64,000 nt of DNA from Scalindua_A sp046757465 (lineage in GTDB: Bacteria > Planctomycetota > Brocadiia > Brocadiales > Scalinduaceae). Both the position numbers and the translations under genes were made by a program. The stretch is from positions 1 to 64,000 of the forward strand of contig JBHHYH010000010.1 in NCBI GenBank assembly GCA_046757465.1. The letters are read 5' to 3'. The first letter of the stretch is position 1. Each line of letters opens with the position of its first letter. Positions 53,630 to 62,705 of the stretch are shown here, piece after piece. Below the pieces are notes generated by a model, which saw nothing but the letters and a program-made list of their open reading frames with translations, ran no database searches and had not been told where the DNA came from.

Positions 53630-54310
53630 GTTTATTTACTGCGTGAAATACGTCTTCCGGCAGAATGGATGTCATACATTCTGGATCAGGGCACGTTCTT
53701 TTCTTGCATGGACTGCACCATAATTCCTTTCTTACGACTACCGCTTTACCATGATAGGGACCGTAGATGACAGGGTCTTTCGGACCATAAATTCCAATTG
53801 TGGGAATATCAAGGATGGAGGCAATATGTAGTGGGCCGGTATCTCCGCCAATAAAAAGGTCTGCACGACGTATCAGTTCTATGAGTTGTTTTATGGATTT
53901 GGTCTTGCACGCAACAAGTGCTTTGTGTTTCATATTCCTTACTATTTCCTTAACTACATTAATCTCACCAGGCCCCCATGAAAAAATAACATTAGCCTCA
54001 TAACTCTCCAGTATCTTATCGGCCAACAAGGCATAATTTGAAACAGGCCATTGCTTATAGGAACCAAACCGCTTGCACAGGGATGAACAATGATTATGGG
54101 GAGGGAGTTATTAATGTTAGTATCAAGGAATTTGGATATATGCTCCTCGTCCGCTCTCGATACTGGGAGTTCGGGTCTGTGGAAGGTGGTTTCAATGTCA
54201 AGACCCCCAAGCAGTATCTTTTCTGGTTTCTTAATCATTAACATGCCCATGGCTATTATTAACAGATAAAAGTCCACCGGGGTTGGATCCTCCTCAAGAT
54301 GCAATGTCAT
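53583..54310 (-). pseudogene. Glycosyltransferase family 9 (heptosyltransferase-like), truncated and frameshifted
   Basis: Two frames make up one gene. The upstream part (54310 to about 54075) ends its similarity at LPIIIVHPCAS, the GT9 'HPGAS' region. Similarity continues in another frame as KRFGSYKQWPVSNYALLADK and then FSWGPGEINVVKEIV, DLFIGGDTGPLHIASILDIP and VRKELWCSPCKKRTCPDPEC. A deletion or insertion near 54080 is implied. The N-terminal Rossmann half (about 150 residues) is missing. The last residues come from a CCCCC repeat. The 54311-54574 spacer has no recognisable remainder of the gene. Confidence 0.72.
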
Positions 54311-54574
54311 TGATTAAGTAGCGGAAGGTCATGCCAGAGGCAGATCTGCCTAGTGGTACGACTTTAGCCTTCCATTTATAATATTGCAATCATAGAAATG
54401 GAAACCTGAAGCTTGCGCTACAGGTATTATACTTTTGTGGATTAAATTTATAACTTGGTTAATTTGGATCTTAAAGTCTTGTCCCAAAAAGTAACCTCAC
54501 CACTTCGCTTTACTTAGGAATTGCTCTGATATTTTTTTAGATTTTTATATCCTGTTATCCTGTCAAATAATTCC

Positions 54575-55672
54575 TCAATTCCTTAATTTTTTCCGTGGGG
54601 AATTCCCACATTCTAATATACATTCGGTCAGTATTTCCGGATTCAGTTCTGAAATTGAATCTTGAGAAAATGACCATGTGCCTTTGATAACCTTTGCTAT
54701 AACTTCTCTATCGATCGCTTTCCATCTCAATCTTCGCTCAAGGGTAGATACAAATTCAGTTGTCGAGAAAAAATCGCCCGTAATGATAATGTCCTTAATA
54801 ATATTATTCGTAACTATCATATGAACGTTTACCATACCGGCCTTAGTCTTTTTCCTTACTGCAGTTGTTTCGCTGGATATCAACGACTTCTGGTATATCC
54901 ATTCATCTGTCAAATACCTCTTCCTTTCAAGGGTCTTAATACCAGAAATCTCAGAATCAGTTAACGGTACATTATGCAACTTCATCTGAAATGCATTTTC
55001 AAATCCTATTTTTAAGAATCTTTTCAACTTATCAATTGTCACCCTTCCTCCACATTCCCTATTCACGGTAGTGAGTCTATCTTCCACTTCTGTGATTTCC
55101 TTATCTGATATCTTCTCAAAGGGTATCTTAAGCACGCTGGCCATAAGCCTGATATCGATGTCTAACAATATGCTGGCATGAAATAATGCGTTACCGTTTT
55201 CTTGCACACATGCAGCTAACCCTGCGATCTTTTTCCCTTTAACAAGGACGTCATTCTTTGGCCTGAACTCAGATTGAATCCCTAATAATGATAACGCCTC
55301 AATTATTCCCCCGGCATAATCTTCAAAAACTTTTCTTGTTGAGAAAGGAACATTGTTTTTCCTTGAACCATTCGCACCCCCGGGGGGGATAATTATGGCA
55401 ACTCCCAGCTGGTTACGTCCCATAATAATCGTGCCGCCACCAGTTATGCGCCTATTGACTTCAACCCCCAACCTTTTACATTCTGTGAGATTAACCTCTG
55501 ATTCTGCATCTTGAAATCTACCCAGAACAACGCAGTGATCTCTATACGTATAAAGCCTCAAGATATGACCATAATCAGAACGAGCAGGCGTAAAGGCTTC
55601 GACTAAATATTCATCCGTAGCCAAACCAAGGCTTGTAGAGACAGAATCATTTTCTATATAACGCCACAACAT
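54575..55672 (-). CDS. lplA: Lipoate-protein ligase A family protein
   Basis: 365 residues. The catalytic domain has RRITGGGTIIMG (about 94-105), the lipoyl-AMP Lys in VKGKKIAGLAACVQ and ALFHASILLDID. The C-terminal ~100 residues (VHMIVTNNIIKDIIITGDFF, then LERRLRWKAIDREVIAKVI) match the accessory (LplB-like) domain, so both parts are in one chain. It attaches lipoate or octanoate to lipoyl domains such as GcvH or E2. The start overlaps the radical SAM gene by 19 nt. Confidence 0.9.
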   Translation of the reverse strand: MLWRYIENDSVSTSLGLATDEYLVEAFTPARSDYGHILRLYTYRDHCVVLGRFQDAESEVNLTECKRLGVEVNRRITGGGTIIMGRNQLGVAIIIPPGGANGSRKNNVPFSTRKVFEDYAGGIIEALSLLGIQSEFRPKNDVLVKGKKIAGLAACVQENGNALFHASILLDIDIRLMASVLKIPFEKISDKEITEVEDRLTTVNRECGGRVTIDKLKRFLKIGFENAFQMKLHNVPLTDSEISGIKTLERKRYLTDEWIYQKSLISSETTAVRKKTKAGMVNVHMIVTNNIIKDIIITGDFFSTTEFVSTLERRLRWKAIDREVIAKVIKGTWSFSQDSISELNPEILTECILECGNSPRKKLRN

Positions 55673-56541
55673 GTTTCAGTAAAAAGAGGTTTAAGTTCCT
55701 TTTTCCGGGCATATGAAACAATTCCATCCGAGGGGAAAGCAATTCCATCAAGGCCATAATCCACTGCTAACCTGTCCACCTTTATTTTATATTCTCCCAT
55801 AGGCCTGGCACAACCCAGTATAATAGGACTCTCAGTTATAATTTCCCTAGCCCTTGAAAAGAACTTCTCTATACCATCAATAGATGGAGGGGTGACGTCT
55901 TGCATTGGAGTATTCATAAAAGGAGTTAGAATCACCAAAACTAAAGACTTAATTTTATACTTCGCAATGATTTCCAGCGCATTATATTCTCCAATCAATT
56001 TGCCGTAATTGAGACCTATAACGATATGCGGTACTACAGGAACATGATACTTATTAAGATAGTATAGAGATTTCTCGTAATCTTTCACTGTAACACCTGA
56101 GTGATAAACCTCCTTAATAGTACGATCATCCCCAATTACGTCAAATAATGCACTATCAACATCACTGTATTTAAGGCCTTTAGCCATTTCATCATCCACA
56201 ATTCCGGTATGAACAACAACCTTCAATCCCAGCTCGTCTTTTACTCTGTGTATGTGTTCATAAAAATCTGTAAGCGGAACCTTTCCGTCAGAATCACAAC
56301 CACCGGAGATAAGGATTCCTTTAGCATTCTTCCTTGCAAGATCAGTACAAACCTTGAACAGGGATTCTGGGTCGGATACTGATTTCATGTGCTTCAAAAG
56401 TTGGCCCTTGCAATGGTCACAGTCTAATACACAATGAGTACCCGTAATACTAACAGGGATAAAATTGTAATGATTTTCCTGCGCCAATTCCGTAGTCTCA
56501 TAACGTTTTATACTTGGCGCATAAAAGGTAATAGTCTTCAC
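55654..56541 (-). CDS. Radical SAM protein, possible LipS-type lipoyl synthase component
   Basis: 295 residues. The radical SAM cluster motif is CVLDCDHC (C37, C41, C44; CxxxCxxC). A SAM-binding GGCDSDG stretch and a TIM-barrel follow. The C-terminus ends with a Cys pair (ETCCGVI). Its stop overlaps lplA, so the two genes are coupled. In several archaea and bacteria lacking LipA, two radical SAM proteins LipS1 and LipS2 replace lipoyl synthase and are encoded beside a lipoate ligase. That context suggests the same role, but only one such protein is here and the family match is not verified. Confidence 0.72.
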   Translation of the reverse strand: MKTITFYAPSIKRYETTELAQENHYNFIPVSITGTHCVLDCDHCKGQLLKHMKSVSDPESLFKVCTDLARKNAKGILISGGCDSDGKVPLTDFYEHIHRVKDELGLKVVVHTGIVDDEMAKGLKYSDVDSALFDVIGDDRTIKEVYHSGVTVKDYEKSLYYLNKYHVPVVPHIVIGLNYGKLIGEYNALEIIAKYKIKSLVLVILTPFMNTPMQDVTPPSIDGIEKFFSRAREIITESPIILGCARPMGEYKIKVDRLAVDYGLDGIAFPSDGIVSYARKKELKPLFTETCCGVI

Positions 56542-56923
56542 GTAATCGTTATTTCCTCACATTAAAATTTCATTGTTTCTTTCTTAACGGCTTGCTTCTA
56601 AAAGAGAATTACGATAGCAAATTTGGTGGATGGTAGCAAAGCAATTTTAGCCTAGCTTCATAAATTGACTCTGTCCTTGAACCTTCAAGAGTCTCAAAAC
56701 AGAAACCGGCCTTTCCACTTTCCCTATATATTCAGTATAATTGCACTACCCTTTTGGAGATGAAAGATTCTTGGACGTCCTTTTGGAGAAATTCGGTTGG
56801 AACTATTTAAATCTCAATAGCGGATATAAAAAAGAAGTGATTGATAAATGAGAAGAGGTCAATTATTTAAAATATGCATCAATTCAAAAAGGCATTTCGC
56901 TTCCCCTTATTTGAATGCACAAT
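56542..56923. other. Intergenic, no gene seen
   Basis: 382 bp of AT-rich sequence upstream of the radical SAM gene. No long open frame or repeat was recognised; it probably holds the promoter of the lipS-like/lplA pair. Confidence 0.4.
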
Positions 56924-58327
56924 TTAGTTGTTCTTTAAGTTGCTGATACAGTCCCAAATAAAATCTGCAATTCCAGGAGTATAAATATCGTTATGCGCAT
57001 TACCACCCTTTAAGTACGGATGATAATAAATCAGCTCTGAAGCATCTACAATTGAGACCTTAGATGAGTCTCCAAAGCCCTGTTTCCACTTTACTTCATC
57101 CTGTACTCCAGCAAATATTATATTATAATTATTATCTGTCCCATCCGTTTTAATGGTAAAATGGGTAAAAATGTTTTCAAATTTCTTTGTGTATTTGTGG
57201 CCAGGTTTCCCACCTATATACCTGGTACCATAAATAACAGGCGCTGAATTCGCACTATCATGTTTACTCCAGGTAAAAACGAATTTTCTTGCATACTTTT
57301 TGAATCTTTCATATGGATAACCTTCAAGCCCCTTATCGTGTATAAACCTTCTAACACTAAAGGCACCTTCCAGTCCTATCACAAGATCAACATCTTGCGG
57401 TCTTATATCATCTGTAGCTTCAGTAGGCACTAATGGAGTGCTGAACAATGCCCTTGTAAGAACCCTGGCGCCAAGGCTGTGTCCAATGAGAATTAATGGA
57501 ATCTCTTTTTCTTTTTTAAGTGGAATCAATATTTCACGTAAAATTCTGTTTCCCCATATGAGTCCAACTTCATCAGCATCATCTGCTTTTGTAAAGTAAC
57601 TTGAAATTATTCCAGTATATTTAAAGAACTTCCATTTCCATAAAGAAGGCCACGAAATCCCAACAAACAAAGGTCTGAAAGGTTCTTTATCTTCATAATT
57701 CTCTATAATTAACCCTAAAAGACTGTTGTAATTTCTAAGAGATTCTTGTTGATCTGTATTCCAACCCATACAATAGAGGAAAATATGAGTATATCGCTCA
57801 TTATCCTTTATTTCAGCGATTTGCTCCTCTAATTTATCAAGTGCTGTGCTACTGTCTGTATACGCATTTGAAGTGATAAAATTCTTCTCATATGCATTAT
57901 ATAAAACATTTTCCTCAATGTATGGTATTCCATTATACGGATTTCCGTTTATACCGGATTTAAGACGATACTGCGCTATATGAGAAACAAAGGTTATTTT
58001 CCTATCACCCAGAATATCTTTTACTCTTTTGTAATTTCTTTCTGATGTCTTATCCTTTTTTAGTTGAACAACAACGTCATAGGTATTATTCGGGTCAATA
58101 TTTTCTCTATATCCCTTCTCAATACCTACAAGAAATCCAGGATACTTAAGTCCTAAACCACGATCTACTTCTGCAATTCTATGAAAGATCGCGTATTTAT
58201 CATAACGCGTACCGTACGCTTTTTCTTTTTCCAGGAGTTTTGGAGGATTGCTGCAACCAATTAATAACGTTATTAAAACCAGTAAAAATAGCGGTAAAAT
58301 ACGAAACAAAACGTATTTGTCTTTCAT
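56924..58327 (-). CDS. Lipoprotein with alpha/beta hydrolase domain
   Basis: 467 residues. The signal ends in a lipobox LLIGC (C25), so it should be lipid-anchored. The C-terminal half holds a nucleophile elbow in ILIGHSLGARVL, consistent with an esterase or lipase. The N-terminal half (25-250) is charged and has no recognised domain. Clean operon partners are lacking, though three other hydrolase-like or lipoprotein genes follow on this strand. The substrate is unknown. Confidence 0.7.
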   Translation of the reverse strand: MKDKYVLFRILPLFLLVLITLLIGCSNPPKLLEKEKAYGTRYDKYAIFHRIAEVDRGLGLKYPGFLVGIEKGYRENIDPNNTYDVVVQLKKDKTSERNYKRVKDILGDRKITFVSHIAQYRLKSGINGNPYNGIPYIEENVLYNAYEKNFITSNAYTDSSTALDKLEEQIAEIKDNERYTHIFLYCMGWNTDQQESLRNYNSLLGLIIENYEDKEPFRPLFVGISWPSLWKWKFFKYTGIISSYFTKADDADEVGLIWGNRILREILIPLKKEKEIPLILIGHSLGARVLTRALFSTPLVPTEATDDIRPQDVDLVIGLEGAFSVRRFIHDKGLEGYPYERFKKYARKFVFTWSKHDSANSAPVIYGTRYIGGKPGHKYTKKFENIFTHFTIKTDGTDNNYNIIFAGVQDEVKWKQGFGDSSKVSIVDASELIYYHPYLKGGNAHNDIYTPGIADFIWDCISNLKNN

Positions 58328-58516
58328 TTCGGCTTTTTAAAAAATATTATTGAAGAACGAAGCGTAAGCTTATCCTTATGTGGACCCTTCTTGAATCTTT
58401 GAGTGGATGGAAATCATGCCTAGTCCACTATAAAATAGAAAAAGATATTACTATTTCTAGTGGCATTCTGGCACAATTTCTATAAACAGAATAAATTCCA
58501 AAAGGTTTCTTCCTTT

Positions 58517-59152
58517 TTAATTACCTCCGTTGCCATTACCTCCATTGCCATTACCTCCGTTCTCTAGTGTTGCTGACGGATGTATACCCTCTGCTGCCTC
58601 TAGTTCTGTTATAGTAGGTATCTGTCCTGCGAGAGTTTTTGTAACGACTGTTATAGTGTTAGTTACTTCCTTAAACAGTTCTGCACCTTCTTTTGAAAGT
58701 CCATCATTGTTTACACTTTGATTTTTTACTGCAATACCCGTATAATACCTTGCCTCTGCATTCACGATCATGCTAACGCCCTGCTGGAAAGCCATCGCTG
58801 TTTCTCCTGCTTGCCATACATTTTGCAATGGAGGTACAATCGCACTCGTAAGTGACAATGCGGTTATTATTTCAGTCTCGTCGTGAGAAGAAATTCCAAA
58901 TCCACCAGCGGCAGAAGCTGTTACCAACCTTATTGTTTCTGATATTTTGCGTGTAAGCCACCCTTTTCTCATACGTGACTGAAAAAGTTGCACCACATCA
59001 CTTGAAAGCGCTAGAATATCAGCATCAGTAACTTGAATATTTGAGGCATCCCTCGCCTCTGCCCTTTCATAAACTGTGGGAATTTTAGTAGATGCACATG
59101 AAGCTAAAGGTATTATTACAATTAAAAATAAGAAATTGATTTTCCCTTTCAT
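58517..59152 (-). CDS. Putative lipoprotein with Gly/Asn-rich tail
   Basis: 211 residues. The lipobox is PLASC (C19). The middle is helical and hydrophilic with no recognised family. The C-terminus is a low-complexity tail of repeated GGNGN. A promoter/leader module shared with the lipase gene lies just upstream (59252-59611), so its expression may be co-regulated. Confidence 0.62.
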   Translation of the reverse strand: MKGKINFLFLIVIIPLASCASTKIPTVYERAEARDASNIQVTDADILALSSDVVQLFQSRMRKGWLTRKISETIRLVTASAAGGFGISSHDETEIITALSLTSAIVPPLQNVWQAGETAMAFQQGVSMIVNAEARYYTGIAVKNQSVNNDGLSKEGAELFKEVTNTITVVTKTLAGQIPTITELEAAEGIHPSATLENGGNGNGGNGNGGN

Positions 59153-59251
59153 TATTCCCTCCCAATAAGTTATAAGGCTTTACATTTAGGACACATATCT
59201 CAGGGCTAAATATTTCAAATTATTAGCATTCGACAAATACAGCTTAGGTCT

Positions 59252-59611
59252 TTGTTTTGTTCTTTAGGATTATTTTCTGAAGTAATGGAAGAGATTAATG
59301 AACGGAGTGATGATAAAAAACCATCCTGGTCTTTTGCTTCCATTTGCGTAACTTTGGCATCCTCCTTCATTGCCTCTGCACTTAAAGATGATTTTTGTCC
59401 GAAATCAGGAAAGAGATTGAAAGTTATTAGTTATCAATAACACATAAAATACTTCAAAAAAGAGTAAGTACATCGCTTTAGGCTTATATTTGAGCGAAGT
59501 CGTTATCCAGCTTCGATATGAATTAGGTATGATTATGTCCGAAGATAGATTTTTTACCCTCCCAATATGATAGGAATGGCGTATATACAGAAAAAATATC
59601 CCATTTGTCAA
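59252..59611 (-). repeat. Duplicated promoter/leader module, copy A
   Basis: About 360 bp similar to 62327-62624 in the same orientation, with the highest identity (about 90%) at 59280-59430. On the minus strand it starts with a sigma-70 promoter (TTGACA 59611-59606, TATATA 59587-59582, 18-bp spacer). A small open frame (minus 59370-59215; plus 59252-59440 also open) crosses the conserved part, but base changes between copies show no codon-position bias. It sits upstream of the 58517-59152 lipoprotein gene. The gap up to 59812 holds nothing else. Confidence 0.7.
59582..59611 (-). promoter_or_regulatory. Sigma-70 type promoter in module copy A
   Basis: Minus strand TTGACA (59611-59606), 18-bp spacer, TATATA (59587-59582). 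It should give a leader of about 420 nt before the lipoprotein gene. Confidence 0.55.
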
Positions 59612-59812
59612 TCACTTTTTCAGACTTTTTTGTTTGTCATTTGGGCTGTAAGTGCTAAGTTGCTATCTACTTTTCAGTTAGAATTTTAGTAATATTATAA
59701 TCAGGTTTTTGTTATCACTTTTTATCATTTCCCTCAATCCGTTTAATAACAAGTATTTTAGTTGCATAATTATCGCTAAATATTCCGAAAAAAGGTGTGC
59801 TTTCATTTGCCA

Positions 59813-61114
59813 TTACAATAAAGTACCGTCCCAGAGTTCTACTTGTATCTTATTATTATTTTCATAGAGTATTGTATGACCCATTTCAGCTCTAGCATAG
59901 AAGTCTTTTGCCCACCTGCCTTCAGATATTTCTGGTTCAATTATTTTGCGCCAAGTGCCTGTATTTATATAGAACTGTTTTTCCTTAGCCTTATCATTAA
60001 TGAATACTTCATATTTCGATTCGTGAGTATGGCCAAATAATACATACTTTTTTGCCTTACCTCTTACACCTTCCAGCCATTCAGGTTTGTCTTTAATCTC
60101 TTTTAATCTGTCTTTTAATATATTCTCTGCTACATTTCTATAGTGGTCACTTCTATCCTTTTTAATTTGTGAAACATCGGAAAAGAATGAGAGCATACGC
60201 CCACTCAGCTTTAGTTTTCCTGCAAGTCCTACCAGAAGGTTTCCGAATAGACCAGTCTTACCACCCTTTATACATCGATACCAGTGTTGAAAAAAATCTG
60301 TTTCTAGAAGTTTGTCTACAAGTTTTGCCCAGTCATTCTCCATCTCATTGCCGGTAGATTTATTAATTCTTCCGGAAGATGATAAAGACTTTATCCATGA
60401 TGATATAACTGTTACCGGCCTAATGTTATCGATGTCTCCAGACCTATGTAAATCTCTTGTAATCACATCATGATATTTATCTGCAAAGACGTTAATCATG
60501 TATTTCACTATTGCATCTCCAAAGACAATCCTTTTATCATTGCTTTTGTCAAGGAGGACTCGTTTATTATGCAAGTCGTAAGCATTCCCATGCTCAGCAT
60601 AAATGTTATTGTCATATAAATTGTGACGAAATTTAATTTTAGTATTCAGTCTATCATTCAAAAGTTTTTGAAGATGTGTTGATTCAAAGATTGGATAATC
60701 ATGATTCCCTATTACGTATACAATCTCGGTATGACTTTTTGAAGCAAATGTTTGAAGGCGGTCAAAACTTTTTTTGTATGATTTAAAAGCGTCCTTTATT
60801 ACTTTTTCTGCTATATTTCTTTCAAGCACATAATCAAGCAAAACACCCGAAACCACTGCAGGGTTGAAATGATCAGAACCAAAAGCATCAGCATAATGCA
60901 CAGTTCTGAAAAGGTCAAAGATATCACCAAGTAATACTAGAGTTAATTTCTTGTTTTCTCTTTTCGATCCATTTCCTTTTTTAGCTTCGGCATATTTTGC
61001 TTCTATTGAATCCATAAATTTTATAAACAAACTATCAAATGGACGTCCTCTAAAACTAAAGTCGTCATAGGTAGTATTATCATTTATATGTAAATCACTT
61101 ACAAAAACCTTCAT
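59813..61114 (-). CDS. Calcineurin-like metallophosphoesterase
   Basis: 433 residues from ATG 61114, preceded by AAAGGAG. All metal-ligand motifs are visible: VSDLHINDNT, LLGDIFDLF, VIGNHDYP, AEHGNAYD and VLFGHTHES. It is longer than simple UDP-diacylglucosamine hydrolases because of a helical insert of about 170 residues. No signal peptide is seen. It lies directly downstream of the lipase gene (102-nt gap), so both are probably in one transcript. Confidence 0.85.
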   Translation of the reverse strand: MKVFVSDLHINDNTTYDDFSFRGRPFDSLFIKFMDSIEAKYAEAKKGNGSKRENKKLTLVLLGDIFDLFRTVHYADAFGSDHFNPAVVSGVLLDYVLERNIAEKVIKDAFKSYKKSFDRLQTFASKSHTEIVYVIGNHDYPIFESTHLQKLLNDRLNTKIKFRHNLYDNNIYAEHGNAYDLHNKRVLLDKSNDKRIVFGDAIVKYMINVFADKYHDVITRDLHRSGDIDNIRPVTVISSWIKSLSSSGRINKSTGNEMENDWAKLVDKLLETDFFQHWYRCIKGGKTGLFGNLLVGLAGKLKLSGRMLSFFSDVSQIKKDRSDHYRNVAENILKDRLKEIKDKPEWLEGVRGKAKKYVLFGHTHESKYEVFINDKAKEKQFYINTGTWRKIIEPEISEGRWAKDFYARAEMGHTILYENNNKIQVELWDGTLL

Positions 61115-61240
61115 GGCTTTTCTCCTTTCCAAAAACAATACTTATGTGGAATTTCCCAAGTCTACATGAAAAAAGACAAGACCCTATAAGACCTTTTTAG
61201 ATAAATAATCGTTTTAATGAAAACCTACACCCATTTAGTT

Positions 61241-62152
61241 TTAACTTTTAATATCCTTTATGTAGTTATTCCATATTTTTACTGCATAATAAATCGGTGC
61301 ATGGTCGTTAAGATTATCTGCCGATATTGCATCGAACGCACCTACCTTCCAACTTCCCAACACATTGATTAAGTGAGAAAAGTGCGCATTAAATTGATCT
61401 ATCTTTTTGTACCATTTTTGGGGATTATCATGAATGTGACCTTCACTATCGATATATTTAACCAAACCAACATGACGATATAATACTGGTGGTGGTACCA
61501 TAGGAACAACATCGTTATTATTCACGAAGCGATAAGTATTGGCATAATAATTATTGACAAAATCTTCATCCCCGATTCGTGGAGAACCAAAAGTATATAC
61601 ACCTTGCACATTACTACAACGGTCTGCGGCAAGCACAGCTAAAGCCGCTCCCAGACTGTGCCCCGTGAACCAAACAGTTTGTTTCCGTGCAGAATTACTT
61701 CTAATATTTTGTATATATTCTTTTATATCATCCCAAACAAGGTCAATTGCATCTTTAAAACCCTTGTGTACTTTTCCACCCTGTTCAGAATCAACAAGTA
61801 TGAATTTCGCATCGGTAATAATGTCATGTTCCTCTAATTCTGTTCCCCTAAAACAAACAATAATGAAATCATTATTATGCGCTATAAAGCATTGGGTGCC
61901 TTTCTTTTTAAAGAATTCTATGTTGTTTACGCCCGCTTTAGCTAGGTTTTCTTTTACAAAATTATCTTCTTTTACATACACCAGCATGGAGGCTTCGGCT
62001 AGCCACCATGCATTTACTAATTGAAACTTATTGGATGCAAAATGGTAAGGGTGATCAGAAACATTCTTAAAGTACACATATTCCTTGTTAGGACCAAAAA
62101 GTTTTTCGAAGGAATAATCAGTAGGTAATGGTTTTAATTCTAAATCATTCAT
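61241..62152 (-). CDS. Class 3 lipase family protein
   Basis: 303 residues. The nucleophile elbow is in VWFTGHSLGAALAVLAADR, and the acid region is in TFGSPRIGDEDFVNNY and VNNNDVVPMVPP, with a likely active-site His in AHFSHLINVLG. It lacks a signal peptide, so it is cytosolic, or the substrate is reached by another route. It shares a duplicated leader module with the lipoprotein gene and is followed by the metallophosphoesterase. Substrate unknown; phospholipid is plausible. Confidence 0.85.
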   Translation of the reverse strand: MNDLELKPLPTDYSFEKLFGPNKEYVYFKNVSDHPYHFASNKFQLVNAWWLAEASMLVYVKEDNFVKENLAKAGVNNIEFFKKKGTQCFIAHNNDFIIVCFRGTELEEHDIITDAKFILVDSEQGGKVHKGFKDAIDLVWDDIKEYIQNIRSNSARKQTVWFTGHSLGAALAVLAADRCSNVQGVYTFGSPRIGDEDFVNNYYANTYRFVNNNDVVPMVPPPVLYRHVGLVKYIDSEGHIHDNPQKWYKKIDQFNAHFSHLINVLGSWKVGAFDAISADNLNDHAPIYYAVKIWNNYIKDIKS

Positions 62153-62326
62153 AGGAAACTATTCCCCTTTTTGTAGATGTTTTTGAATATTAATTCTCAC
62201 TGATAATGTTTGGAGTATAATTTTATAATCTGATTTCAAGATAAAATTACCTTCTTATCAATTGCTTTAACCCCTATTATCTTTTTGATCATTTAACATG
62301 GTCAAAGTTTCATAATATTGACTTTA

Positions 62327-62624
62327 TTATGTTCTCTTGAATTTTTTTGAAGTAAAGGATGAGATTAATGAACGGAGTGATGCTAAAAAACCATCCCGGT
62401 CTTTTGCTTCCATTTGCGTGTTTTCGGCATCCTCCATGATTGCCTCTGCACTTAAAGATGATTTGTGTCCGAAATCAGGAAAGAAGTTGAAGCTTATCAA
62501 TTACGCTACTACGGCAACTTCCCTGTAAAACTTCTTAGGTATGATTATGTCCAAATATAGACTTTTTCCTTTCCAAATGTGTGATAGGAAGGGTGTATAT
62601 ATATAAATATATCTCATTTGTCAA
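62327..62624 (-). repeat. Duplicated promoter/leader module, copy B
   Basis: Same module as 59252-59611, with a sigma-70 promoter at its minus-strand start and a small open frame (minus 62500-62327) over the conserved part. It lies upstream of the class 3 lipase gene. The 62153-62326 spacer shows nothing clear. Confidence 0.7.
62596..62624 (-). promoter_or_regulatory. Sigma-70 type promoter in module copy B
   Basis: Minus strand TTGACA (62624-62619), 17-bp spacer, TATATA (62601-62596). It would give a leader of about 435 nt before the lipase gene. Confidence 0.58.
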
Positions 62625-62705
62625 CTATTTTTTGCGTGGGAAAAGTCTTAAAGATGTGCAAACTGATTTTAGGCTTGGAGTGTTTTCTTCGCTTTTAACT
62701 CTAAA

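Noticed and set aside
59252..59440. Plus-strand 62-codon frame conserved in both leader modules
   Set aside because: It stays open in both copies, but changes show no coding bias and the promoters point the other way. Kept only as part of the repeat.
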